Shown here: in pieces, positions 1-7,111 of the stretch
How positions within the stretch are numbered: the first letter of the stretch is position 1
How the letters are laid out: every line of letters begins with the position of its first letter
Assembly: GCA_947174225.1 (NCBI GenBank)
Contig: CAMWIF010000060.1
Span: forward strand, 1 to 10,513
DNA: 10,513 bases
Origin: an uncultured Porphyromonadaceae bacterium
Lineage (GTDB): Bacteria > Bacteroidota > Bacteroidia > Bacteroidales > Muribaculaceae
Reading direction: 5' to 3'
Program-made: the position numbers and the translations under genes
The notes under the pieces: generated by a model
What the model saw: the letters and a program-made list of their open reading frames with translations, nothing else
Databases searched by the model: none
Told to the model about the DNA's origin: nothing

Positions 1-26
1 TCATTGAATTTTTAATTTATAGGTTA

Positions 27-1076
27 ATGAAATCATTTAAAATTTTAATTGTTGCCTTCTTTATATTAGTATATATTTGTGAAGGATGTAATAGAACGCA
101 AAAAAAGGTTGAGTATATTCCGGATTATTTAGCTACTGTGGATGTTGACACTGTTAAGGCTACATTAGTCAGTTCTGATTTGGAACTCGGCTATCCACAG
201 TCAATTGACTTCATAACAGATACCCTAATGGTGATATTAGATAATCAGATTAATGATTACGTGGCTCATATTATCAGTACATCAGGTAAGTGCTACAATA
301 GTTTTGGTATGAAAGGCAGAGGTAAGGGTGAAATTGTCAATCCAACCGGTGTAACAGTCAGCCCTAATTGCGATTCTGTGTATGTGTTTGATAGAAGCCT
401 TAGAAGATTACTGGGATTTGATATAAAAAAAATTCTACAAAAGGAGGAACAGGAACCAATTGAAATAACATTTGACATAGACCGTATTCCAAATCAACAC
501 TATGTACTTGATAATGTAGAGATTGATTCAGATGGCACTCTTTATGGCTTCACTATTGATGAAAATAGGTTTGTCACATTTAATCCGAATGGGTCGATTG
601 AGACATATGGAAAGTATCCTGAGGTTGACCCCGATCCTGAGACCAATCGCTCAATCTGGAATTATTCTGAGTCAATGTCGATGTCGCCTGACCGCAAACA
701 TATAGTTACTGCAAGCTTTATAGGGGGAATGTTTGAGACTTTTGACAATAATGACGGCATAATAACATCGAAAGCTACAAAATATTTCTATGAACCTGTC
801 TACGACTATGCTCAAGGAGCGATTCCAAAATATGTGATACGAACAAAAGATACGACACTTGGTTTCTGTTCAGTACAAGCTCAGAATAATCATTTTATAG
901 GTGTGTTTTATGGACCGGAAAATATGTATAGTAATCAGATAATGAGGTTTGATTATGATGGTAATCTATTATCAAGAAAGGCTACCGGTATTGGAATGGC
1001 TGTAATCGGAGAAAATGATAAAGGTGAAGTTTATGCTTTAGGATATAACGGTAAGTTATATAGAATAGAAGAATAG
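27..1076 (+). CDS. TolB-like six-bladed beta-propeller lipoprotein (BF3164 type)
   Basis: Predicted exported, lipid-anchored protein of 349 residues. The N-terminus has a basic start (K2, K5), a hydrophobic stretch at about 6-17 and a cysteine at 21 preceded by C-E-G, a poor match to the usual lipobox; the following residues N-R-T-Q-K-K lack the acidic surface-export signal known in Bacteroides, so a periplasmic location is favoured (inference). From about residue 30 the protein looks like the TolB-like/BF3164 propeller family: a start region resembling 'dLelgyPqsIdfitDTLMVILDN', an FGxKGxGxGE motif at 93-102 (F93, G94, G97, G99, G101, E102), then 'NPTGVTVSPN' and a 'VYVFDRSLRRLLGFDI' blade strand. 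Alternating hydrophobic strands continue to the C-terminus. The family has no known enzymatic role; binding or scaffolding is usual for such folds. The gene is AT-rich compared with the downstream genes. ATG 27 is chosen because the signal sequence begins directly there. Family call is fairly sure, function unknown. Confidence 0.8.
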   Translation: MKSFKILIVAFFILVYICEGCNRTQKKVEYIPDYLATVDVDTVKATLVSSDLELGYPQSIDFITDTLMVILDNQINDYVAHIISTSGKCYNSFGMKGRGKGEIVNPTGVTVSPNCDSVYVFDRSLRRLLGFDIKKILQKEEQEPIEITFDIDRIPNQHYVLDNVEIDSDGTLYGFTIDENRFVTFNPNGSIETYGKYPEVDPDPETNRSIWNYSESMSMSPDRKHIVTASFIGGMFETFDNNDGIITSKATKYFYEPVYDYAQGAIPKYVIRTKDTTLGFCSVQAQNNHFIGVFYGPENMYSNQIMRFDYDGNLLSRKATGIGMAVIGENDKGEVYALGYNGKLYRIEE

Positions 1077-1177
1077 TCGATAATTTAATAGAGAATGAAA
1101 CTTCATAGCCCCGGATTGTTTGAGGAAGGAGTATTTTAGCGATAAAGGATTAGGGATACTTTAAAACTGGAGAATAA

Positions 1178-1762
1178 ATGGTAGGAACAAAATCATTTAC
1201 AGTTAAATTGCTACTCATAACAATTGTATCGGTAGCATTTGTGAGTTGTGACATTAAGCGGACGAAAGAAATAAAAGCTGAGATTGAGACACTGAAAACA
1301 CAATCCATAAATATACCCTATACTCAAGTAGAGAAGTATATTGGAAGAACCATTAGCCCAATAGAAGCTACTGATACAATGTCGGAATATAAATTGATTG
1401 TGTATAAAGATGCTCGAGAATGTGCTTCATGTGCATTGAAGAATATGTATTATTGGGACATGTTTTTGGATTCCCTTAAGCCATACGACGATATCTGTAA
1501 AGTTGCTTTCGTTTTTTCTCCTGAAAGAGATCACATCAAAGATCTTAAGAAAGTGGTAATGCACTCTAAGTTCCAGTATCCTATCTATATAGATACGTGT
1601 AATCTCTTTAAAAGGTTAAATCCGCATATTCCGGATAATCCGCTTCTTCATACATTTCTAATAGATGGAAGGGACAGTGTTATTTTGGTTGGAAATGTCT
1701 TAGACAATCCAAGGATAAACGAACTCTTTTTTGAGGTACTAAAGAAATATAAAAATAGATAA
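1178..1762 (+). CDS. Thioredoxin-fold lipoprotein with CASC motif
   Basis: A 194-residue predicted lipoprotein. The signal segment runs over about residues 10-23 and ends F-V-S-C with the lipidated cysteine at 24. A short charged, probably helical linker follows (about 25-43), then a thioredoxin-like domain: strand 'YKLIVYKD' at 71-78, active-site-like C82-A-S-C85 at the head of a helix, strand 'VAFVFSPE', strand 'YPIYIDT', and a C-terminal 'NPLLHTFLIDGRDSVILVGN' strand pair resembling the cis-proline 'PTTFLID' region of TlpA/redoxin proteins. The two cysteines suggest thiol-disulfide or peroxidase-like redox activity in the periplasm, but the motif differs from CxPC types and activity is inferred only. 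ATG 1178 is preceded by GGAG at 1169-1172 with a 5-base spacer. The gene ends 15 bp before the signal peptidase start and shares the low GC of the gene before it. Small Bacteroidota redox lipoproteins of this kind often accompany propeller lipoproteins. Confidence 0.72.
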   Translation: MVGTKSFTVKLLLITIVSVAFVSCDIKRTKEIKAEIETLKTQSINIPYTQVEKYIGRTISPIEATDTMSEYKLIVYKDARECASCALKNMYYWDMFLDSLKPYDDICKVAFVFSPERDHIKDLKKVVMHSKFQYPIYIDTCNLFKRLNPHIPDNPLLHTFLIDGRDSVILVGNVLDNPRINELFFEVLKKYKNR

Positions 1763-1777
1763 AGTGAAGAAAGGCAG

Positions 1778-2647
1778 ATGATGCGGATGTTGAATTGGAT
1801 GTGTGCGATCTTGTTGATCGGTGTAGGTTTGTATGCGGCTTGGCTGGGAGTGAGGGTGTTCTTTTTCGATCAATTCATCACTCCCACCGAGTCCATGCTG
1901 CCTACGCTTATGCCCGGTGACCGTATCATTGTCAATAAGTCGATTGTTGGGGCGAGAATATACTCTGATTTCAGCTTCAATAAGAATGGAGGCGAACTGA
2001 AGAGTTGGCGCACACGTGGATTTCGAAGTATAAAGCCTAATGATATAGTGGTATTCAACTTCCCTCATCATGACGGTAAGATCAACTTTGTGATCAACAA
2101 TGTCTATGCGAAGAGGTGCGTTGCAATTCCCGGGGACAGCATACGTATTGTGGATGGTTTTTTTCGCAACAATAATCATCACGGAATTATAGGGGTGGAG
2201 GAGCAGCAGAGGGCTTTTCGAAATATGCCCGACAGTATTTTTCCCGAATTTGTATTACGCTCTATGCCTTTTGATGACAATATTCCTTGGACTATAAAGA
2301 ATTTCGGACCGCTATATGTGCCTCGAAAGGGGGATCTCATACACATTTCGTCCGACGATGCCTCAGTCTATAGGATGATCCTCGAATGGGAAACGGGTAA
2401 GGAGATAGCGATAGATAGGGAGAATGGGTGTGTTTTTGCCGACGGTGAAGAGTTGACGTGCCATCGCTTCTCCCATAATTACTATTTTATGTGTGGCGAC
2501 AATGTTAGCAATTCAAATGATGCCCGTTATTGGGGATTTGTTCCGGAAGAGTATATTGTCGGAGTAGTCACCCGGATTACATATTCCAAAGACCCTACTA
2601 CGGGGGAATATAGGAGGGATCGTTTTATGAAAAGTGTAGCGGAATAA
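1778..2647 (+). CDS. lepB: Signal peptidase I (S26 family)
   Basis: Membrane-bound serine protease of 289 residues that would cleave signal peptides on the periplasmic face of the inner membrane. One N-terminal membrane segment (about 8-30) is followed by the serine box P36-T-E-S39-M-L-P with the catalytic Ser39, the general-base box 'Y-A-K112-R-C-V-A-I-P-G-D' with Lys112, and the C-terminal box G240-D-N-x3-S246-x-D-x-R250-Y-W-G-F-V-P256. Between Lys box and last box is an insert of about 120 residues with 'NFGPLYVPRKGD', typical of Bacteroidota signal peptidases, so the length is normal for the phylum. The enzyme looks intact. Two adjacent ATGs at 1778 and 1781 could start it; an AAGG at 1771-1774 precedes both. 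It is separated by only 2 bp from the ligase-like gene, indicating co-expression. Since a cell normally has a housekeeping copy elsewhere, this may be a locus-dedicated paralogue (inference). The gene symbol denotes family only. Confidence 0.93.
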   Translation: MMRMLNWMCAILLIGVGLYAAWLGVRVFFFDQFITPTESMLPTLMPGDRIIVNKSIVGARIYSDFSFNKNGGELKSWRTRGFRSIKPNDIVVFNFPHHDGKINFVINNVYAKRCVAIPGDSIRIVDGFFRNNNHHGIIGVEEQQRAFRNMPDSIFPEFVLRSMPFDDNIPWTIKNFGPLYVPRKGDLIHISSDDASVYRMILEWETGKEIAIDRENGCVFADGEELTCHRFSHNYYFMCGDNVSNSNDARYWGFVPEEYIVGVVTRITYSKDPTTGEYRRDRFMKSVAE

Positions 2648-2649
2648 AA

Positions 2650-4479
2650 ATGGAATTGAGCAGAATGATTAAAGTGAGGAGGATATACGGCGATTGGCTG
2701 AATGAGATAATTGGTTGGTTTAGGGAGATTCGGATGAGGGTGTGGATAGGGGCACTCTGTATCAGCGTCTTGATATTGTGCACCCTCATGCCTGTGCAGA
2801 CGGGTTGGAGCAATGCCGATCTATTTCTGAGTTGTCTGAGTCCTGCTTTGGCAGTGGTTGGAATCATTATGCTCCTTATCTCTTTATGCAGCCGCACATC
2901 AGCAGAGAAGACTGACTTGAGGTTTTCTTGGATAGATGGCATTGTGCTTCTGTGGGTAGTATGCTGCGGATTGCGCATCTGGATTGATTCCGTATATCCT
3001 GTAGCCGGATTTGCCTTGCGTGGAGTGTTGCTCTTTTCGCTCTATGTGTCGTTGCGACTTCTGTTCTCCTCATATGCTGATGCTAATACGGGCAGATTGG
3101 TTGCCGTGTTGATTATTATAGGTGCAGTATGTGAGACGATTATGGGGGTAACGCAGATAATAGAGGGGGAAAGTCGCCATCCTCTTTATATTGTCACAGG
3201 TTCTTTCCTTAATCCGGGTCCTTATTCCGCTTACCTGAATTTGGGACTGGTGATTACGTGCTGCCTGTGGCACAGGAGTTGGGATGGTGCCACCAAGATA
3301 TTGGGGAAAAAGACTGACGATTTTTTTTGGGTGTTAATACTCATATTTACCACTACGCTATGTCTTACTATGAGCAGGGCAGCGTTTCTTTCTGCTGCTG
3401 TCTGCCTTGCGATAATATTTTGGGATAATATTCGCAGATGGAGATGGTATCTTTTGGGGGTAGTGGCTATCGTGGGGAGATGGTTATATTTCCTGAAAGC
3501 CGGATCTGCCGACAGTCGCTACATCATAAACTATATGGGATTGCGATGTATGGGCGAACATCCGTTTTTAGGGAGTGGCATAGGGAGCTTCGTCAATCGG
3601 TTTGCAGAGGCAATCGCCGGTGTGTCTGAATCCAATCCTGATTTTAACCTTCTCAGAGCCGATGTGATTGAAGCTCCATTTAACGACCTTCTCGGAGTGG
3701 GTGTGGAGCAGGGGATTGTGGGATTAGCGTTAGTATTGGCAGGGATTGTGTCGGTGCTTGTGAGATTATGGCGCAGGTCTATGCCCCTATGTATAGGCTT
3801 CCTATCGCTGATTATCTTTTCACTATTCTCTTATCCTTTCCGTCTGCTCCCTTTCCAGATAATAACGGTAGTAATGGTAGCCTATGCTGCCACGCCATCA
3901 AAGGGTGGTATCTTGCCGGGTTGCCGATATTGGACGGTGGTTTTCTGTTCGGCTATCTCCGTCCTCGTGCTTTCTGTTGTGGCAAGGGAATGCATAAAGG
4001 AGCGAGCTAAGGCTGAAACTGACTATCATCTTATCTCCGTGATGGATGACGTGGCGTTTATCGACGATTATTATGAGCTGCTTCCTCTGATGCGCGGAAA
4101 CAAGCGTTTCCTCTTCGATTTCGCCAAACTTCTGGCGACCTATAACCGATTTAGCGACAGCAACGCAATGTTGCGCCTCGGCACTCTTGTAAGCAACGAT
4201 CCTATGTTTTATGTACTGCAGGGCAACAACTACAGTGAGACCGGAGACTATGAGGAAGCGGAGAGGGCATATAAAAAAGCGTTTGCCATAATGCCTAATC
4301 GCCTGTATCCGCTATATCGGCTCATGTCGCTTTATTGGATGTTAGGAGAATGGGATACTGCGTGTGAGTATGCTGTCCATGTTAGGGATTTCAAGGAGAA
4401 GGTGCCATCTCCGGCAGTGGCTCATATGAAGGATAGTGCAGAAAATATTATAGGACTGATGAGGGCGAAACCTCATTAA
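2650..4479 (+). CDS. O-antigen ligase-like (Wzy_C) membrane protein with C-terminal TPRs
   Basis: A 609-residue protein with a short basic cytoplasmic start, about ten or more hydrophobic segments between residues 30 and 450, and a soluble C-terminal tail. The membrane part resembles the Wzy_C/WaaL/PglL superfamily: an S242-R243-A-A motif after a membrane segment, the large periplasmic loop starting near 285 with 'GEHPFLGSGIGSF' (P305, G308, G310, G312), and 'EAPFNDLLGVGVEQGIVGL' at 341-359 before further membrane segments. These enzymes transfer or polymerise undecaprenyl-linked glycans onto lipid A core, glycan or protein. The histidine often found just before the conserved Asn in this last motif is Phe344 here, so catalysis is uncertain. 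The tail carries two TPR-like repeats (about 518-551 with 'GDYEEAERAYKKAFAIMP', and about 552-585), fitting Bacteroidota relatives annotated as O-antigen ligase family proteins. The start ATG lies 2 bp after the peptidase stop codon, so translation is probably coupled. Substrate unknown. Confidence 0.82.
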   Translation: MELSRMIKVRRIYGDWLNEIIGWFREIRMRVWIGALCISVLILCTLMPVQTGWSNADLFLSCLSPALAVVGIIMLLISLCSRTSAEKTDLRFSWIDGIVLLWVVCCGLRIWIDSVYPVAGFALRGVLLFSLYVSLRLLFSSYADANTGRLVAVLIIIGAVCETIMGVTQIIEGESRHPLYIVTGSFLNPGPYSAYLNLGLVITCCLWHRSWDGATKILGKKTDDFFWVLILIFTTTLCLTMSRAAFLSAAVCLAIIFWDNIRRWRWYLLGVVAIVGRWLYFLKAGSADSRYIINYMGLRCMGEHPFLGSGIGSFVNRFAEAIAGVSESNPDFNLLRADVIEAPFNDLLGVGVEQGIVGLALVLAGIVSVLVRLWRRSMPLCIGFLSLIIFSLFSYPFRLLPFQIITVVMVAYAATPSKGGILPGCRYWTVVFCSAISVLVLSVVARECIKERAKAETDYHLISVMDDVAFIDDYYELLPLMRGNKRFLFDFAKLLATYNRFSDSNAMLRLGTLVSNDPMFYVLQGNNYSETGDYEEAERAYKKAFAIMPNRLYPLYRLMSLYWMLGEWDTACEYAVHVRDFKEKVPSPAVAHMKDSAENIIGLMRAKPH

Positions 4480-4505
4480 TTCATTGCTTTTTACTTAACC
4501 GAGAT

Positions 4506-5990
4506 ATGAGACTTAAGATTTTTATAAAGGTGTTGGTGGCTATAATGCACTGGGTAGGTGTCTCTGCGCAGCCACACACGTTGAGTCTGAACGATGCCAT
4601 CGACATTGCTCAGGTGCAATCGTATGATGCCCTGATTGCCCGACTCAACTTTATGAGCCGCTATTGGAGCTACCGGTCTTATAGAGCGGAGCTTTTGCCA
4701 TCCATAAATCTCTATGGTGGTCTGATGGAGTTTGACCGCTCGATGGTACAGACCCGCGACTATGAGGATGGACGTATCTATTATGTGGAAAACAATACTC
4801 TCGCCAACAGTCTGTCGCTCTCAATCGACCAGAATATAGCTCTGCTGGGCGGTAAGCTCTCCGTGCAGTCATATCTCTACCGCCTCGACCAGTTTACCTA
4901 CGGCACGCGCCTCTATAACAGCCGCCCAATACGCATAAATTACCGCCAACCGCTCTTTGCCTTTAACCGCTTGAAATGGATGAAGAAGACTGAACCCCTG
5001 AAGTATGAGAATGCCAAGCGCACATATCTGGAGTCGGTGGAAGAGATAGGCATATCGGTGGTGAGGCTCTTTTTCGGTGTCCTTTCCGCACAGTCTACCC
5101 ACAAACAGTCGGTAAATAACCTTAAAGACCGCAAGGTTCTTTTCGAGATTGCACAGAAACGCCTCGAATTAGGCACAATAACCAAGAGCGAACTTCTCCA
5201 ACTCGAACTATCAATGCTCAATGCGGAGGTAGAGGTGAGCGACAACGCCCTCGCCTTGCAGAATGCCATATTCCGGCTCCTCTCTTATCTGAGGCTCCCT
5301 ATAGAGACGGACGTTACCCTTCTCCCCCCTGATTACCTGCCCGACATCGTGATGAACGCCGGCGACGTGGTGGAGAGGGCAGTAACCAACTCTTCCCATA
5401 CCCTCGAACAGAAGATAAGCCTTATAGCCTCGGAACAGAATCTTGCCCAGGCAAAGTCGAGCCGTGGGATACAGCTGGAACTTTACAGCGAACTCGGTCT
5501 CAACAAGAGCAGCGACACTTTCCGGAGTGCCTACACGGGATTGAAGGACAATGAGATTGTGGGGCTTACACTCTCGCTGCCACTTTTCGACTGGGGACTC
5601 GGCTCCGGCAAGGTGAGGATGGCGAAGGCTGACTTGGAGGCGAAGAAGATGCTTCTCGAACAAGCTCACGACTCATATATACAAGATCTCAACACATCGG
5701 TGGAGCAGTTTAACTCTCAGGCGGTGCAGTGTCGTAACGCCCTTCGTGCCCGGGATATTGCCGATGAACGTTACGACATAATGCGTCGCCGCTTCGAGGC
5801 GGGAGGAGTGTCGGTGACAGATCTTAACACAGCCTGGCAGGAGTCAGAAAACGCCCGTGTTCAGTACATACGCCTCCTCCAATCTTATTGGAGCATCTAC
5901 TACACTATACGCCGCTCCACTCTCTACGATTGGTTTGGTGGACGCGACCTCGACAAGAACTTCGACCTGCTTATCGACAGCCAAAGATAA
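4506..5990 (+). CDS. TolC-family outer-membrane efflux protein
   Basis: The outer-membrane channel of a tripartite efflux system, 494 residues, the usual family size. A type I signal peptide ends V-S-A21 before Q22 (H15-W16 interrupts its hydrophobic core slightly). Two outer-membrane-efflux repeats follow. The first contains 'HTLSLNDAIDIA' at the mature N-terminus and the helical segment with G223-T-I-T-K-S-E-L-L-Q-L-E-L ending near 245. The second ends with R429-F-E-A-G-G-V-S-V-T-D439-L-N, then a long helix and 'YWSIYYTIRRSTLYDW', a C-terminal signature common in Bacteroidota TolC proteins. The protein would form a trimeric outer-membrane barrel with a long periplasmic alpha-barrel that meets the adaptor encoded next. 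The gene begins 26 bp after the ligase-like gene and ends 29 bp before the adaptor ATG, consistent with one operon. GC is about 52 percent in the sampled part, clearly higher than at the left of the window. Confidence 0.93.
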   Translation: MRLKIFIKVLVAIMHWVGVSAQPHTLSLNDAIDIAQVQSYDALIARLNFMSRYWSYRSYRAELLPSINLYGGLMEFDRSMVQTRDYEDGRIYYVENNTLANSLSLSIDQNIALLGGKLSVQSYLYRLDQFTYGTRLYNSRPIRINYRQPLFAFNRLKWMKKTEPLKYENAKRTYLESVEEIGISVVRLFFGVLSAQSTHKQSVNNLKDRKVLFEIAQKRLELGTITKSELLQLELSMLNAEVEVSDNALALQNAIFRLLSYLRLPIETDVTLLPPDYLPDIVMNAGDVVERAVTNSSHTLEQKISLIASEQNLAQAKSSRGIQLELYSELGLNKSSDTFRSAYTGLKDNEIVGLTLSLPLFDWGLGSGKVRMAKADLEAKKMLLEQAHDSYIQDLNTSVEQFNSQAVQCRNALRARDIADERYDIMRRRFEAGGVSVTDLNTAWQESENARVQYIRLLQSYWSIYYTIRRSTLYDWFGGRDLDKNFDLLIDSQR

Positions 5991-6019
5991 TTATAATCTA
6001 ATCGAAATCATTGATAACG

Positions 6020-7111
6020 ATGAAAAGAACGTTTGCCTGCCCAATAAAGATCCCTCTCTTCCTTTTGCTTCTATTGTGCCTGCTTACCGCTTGTGGAGGA
6101 AAGCCGACTGATGATGCCGCCAAGGAGGTGGCTTCAATGCAAACCATGTCGGAGACCTATGTCGACACGATGCGCCTCACCCTGTCTCCCTTCAACCGCC
6201 AGGTGATATGCAACGGACGCATCAGCGCCGCCAAGAAGAGCGACCTGCGCTTCAGCAACGACGGCATAATGCTTCAGCTCCATGTGAAGGAAGGAGAGAG
6301 AGTCGGGAATGGACAGATTATTGCTACCCTCGATAAGGAGAAGCGGCAGCGTGAAGTGGAGAAGGCGGAACATGACCTTCTCCGCGCCCGCGTGGAGCTT
6401 ACCGACAAACTAATCGGCTTGGGCTATGATGCGGATATGAAGGACGTGCCCGACGATGTGAGGGAGCGTGCCGAGGTGACTTCGGGCTATTATTCCGCAA
6501 AATATCAGTTGGAGGAGGCTAAGAGAGCTTTGCAGGATTGCGACCTCCACGCCCCGTTTGCCGGACGTATAGCCAACCTTGAGGGGCGCACCCATCAGCG
6601 AAGTGACAGGATATGCACGCTTATTGACGATTCCGGTTTCGATGTGGAATTTAAAGTGCTCGAAGCGGAGCTTAACAGCGTCAGGATGGGTCAGACCGTC
6701 AGAATCTCACCATTTATCTCCGAGGAGTTGGTGCTTGACGGCGTGGTGACGTGTGTGAACCCTCAGGTTGACGAGAAAGGTCTTGTGAAGGTGACGGCAG
6801 CCATGAGAGGACACGACGACAAGCTTATCGATGGCATGAACGTGCGCGTGGTGGTGGAGGAGAAGCTTGACAATATGTTTGTGGTGCCTAAGGATGCCGT
6901 GGTTGAGCGCGACGGCTACCATGTGATTTTCTGTTATAGGGACGGACGTGCCGTGTGGACATATGTGGATGTGCTCCATTCCAATATCAATTCATTCGCG
7001 ATTACTGGTTGTAAGCGTAAGGAGACCACCGTCAGCGACGGGGACATAGTGATTACGAGCGGCAACCTTAATCTCGCTGACGGAACGGAGGTGATATGCT
7101 ACGGTCACTGA
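6020..7111 (+). CDS. RND efflux periplasmic adaptor (membrane fusion) lipoprotein
   Basis: The periplasmic adaptor that links the RND pump to the TolC channel, 363 residues from ATG 6020. An upstream in-frame TTG at 6011 would add three residues, but ATG 6020 gives a clean lipoprotein signal: M-K-R start, leucine-rich core at 13-22, and lipobox L22-T-A-C25. Domains in order: first lipoyl half with 'GIMLQLHVKEGERVGNGQIIATLD'; a coiled-coil hairpin from about 'KEKRQREVEKAEHDLLRAR' to 'KYQLEEAKRALQ'; second lipoyl half beginning 'DLHAPFAGRIANLEG'; a beta-barrel domain with 'FKVLEAELNSVRMGQTVRI'; and a membrane-proximal domain with 'VPKDAVVERDGYHVIF'. This order and length are typical of RND adaptors anchored by a lipid. 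The last 16 bases overlap the start of the permease gene in another frame, indicating translational coupling. The transported substrate cannot be told from the adaptor. Confidence 0.93.
   Translation: MKRTFACPIKIPLFLLLLLCLLTACGGKPTDDAAKEVASMQTMSETYVDTMRLTLSPFNRQVICNGRISAAKKSDLRFSNDGIMLQLHVKEGERVGNGQIIATLDKEKRQREVEKAEHDLLRARVELTDKLIGLGYDADMKDVPDDVRERAEVTSGYYSAKYQLEEAKRALQDCDLHAPFAGRIANLEGRTHQRSDRICTLIDDSGFDVEFKVLEAELNSVRMGQTVRISPFISEELVLDGVVTCVNPQVDEKGLVKVTAAMRGHDDKLIDGMNVRVVVEEKLDNMFVVPKDAVVERDGYHVIFCYRDGRAVWTYVDVLHSNINSFAITGCKRKETTVSDGDIVITSGNLNLADGTEVICYGH

Noticed and set aside
1095..1139. A 14-codon ORF in the gap between the two lipoprotein genes, a possible leader or peptide gene.
   Set aside because: It is very short, has only a weak preceding purine stretch, no recognisable signal or repeated codons, and such ORFs are expected by chance in a 101-bp gap.
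1077..1177. Possible promoter for the gene at 1178: TTTG at 1119-1122 with TATTTTAG (1132-1139) or TACTTTAA (1157-1164) resembling the Bacteroidales -7 element.
   Set aside because: Both -7-like boxes have mismatches and their distances from the TTTG (9 and 34 bases) do not fit the roughly 19-21 base spacing known for that promoter type.
1739..2182. A 147-codon minus-strand open frame overlapping the signal peptidase gene.
   Set aside because: It runs opposite the catalytic Ser and Lys boxes of an intact signal peptidase and has no credible protein pattern.
4480..4505. Possible terminator or promoter between the ligase-like gene and TolC gene.
   Set aside because: The 26-bp gap holds a short T-run (TTTTT) but no inverted repeat before it, and no recognisable promoter elements.
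5211..5669. A 152-codon open frame on the minus strand inside the TolC gene.
   Set aside because: It shows no family motif, while the + strand protein there contains clear TolC signatures.
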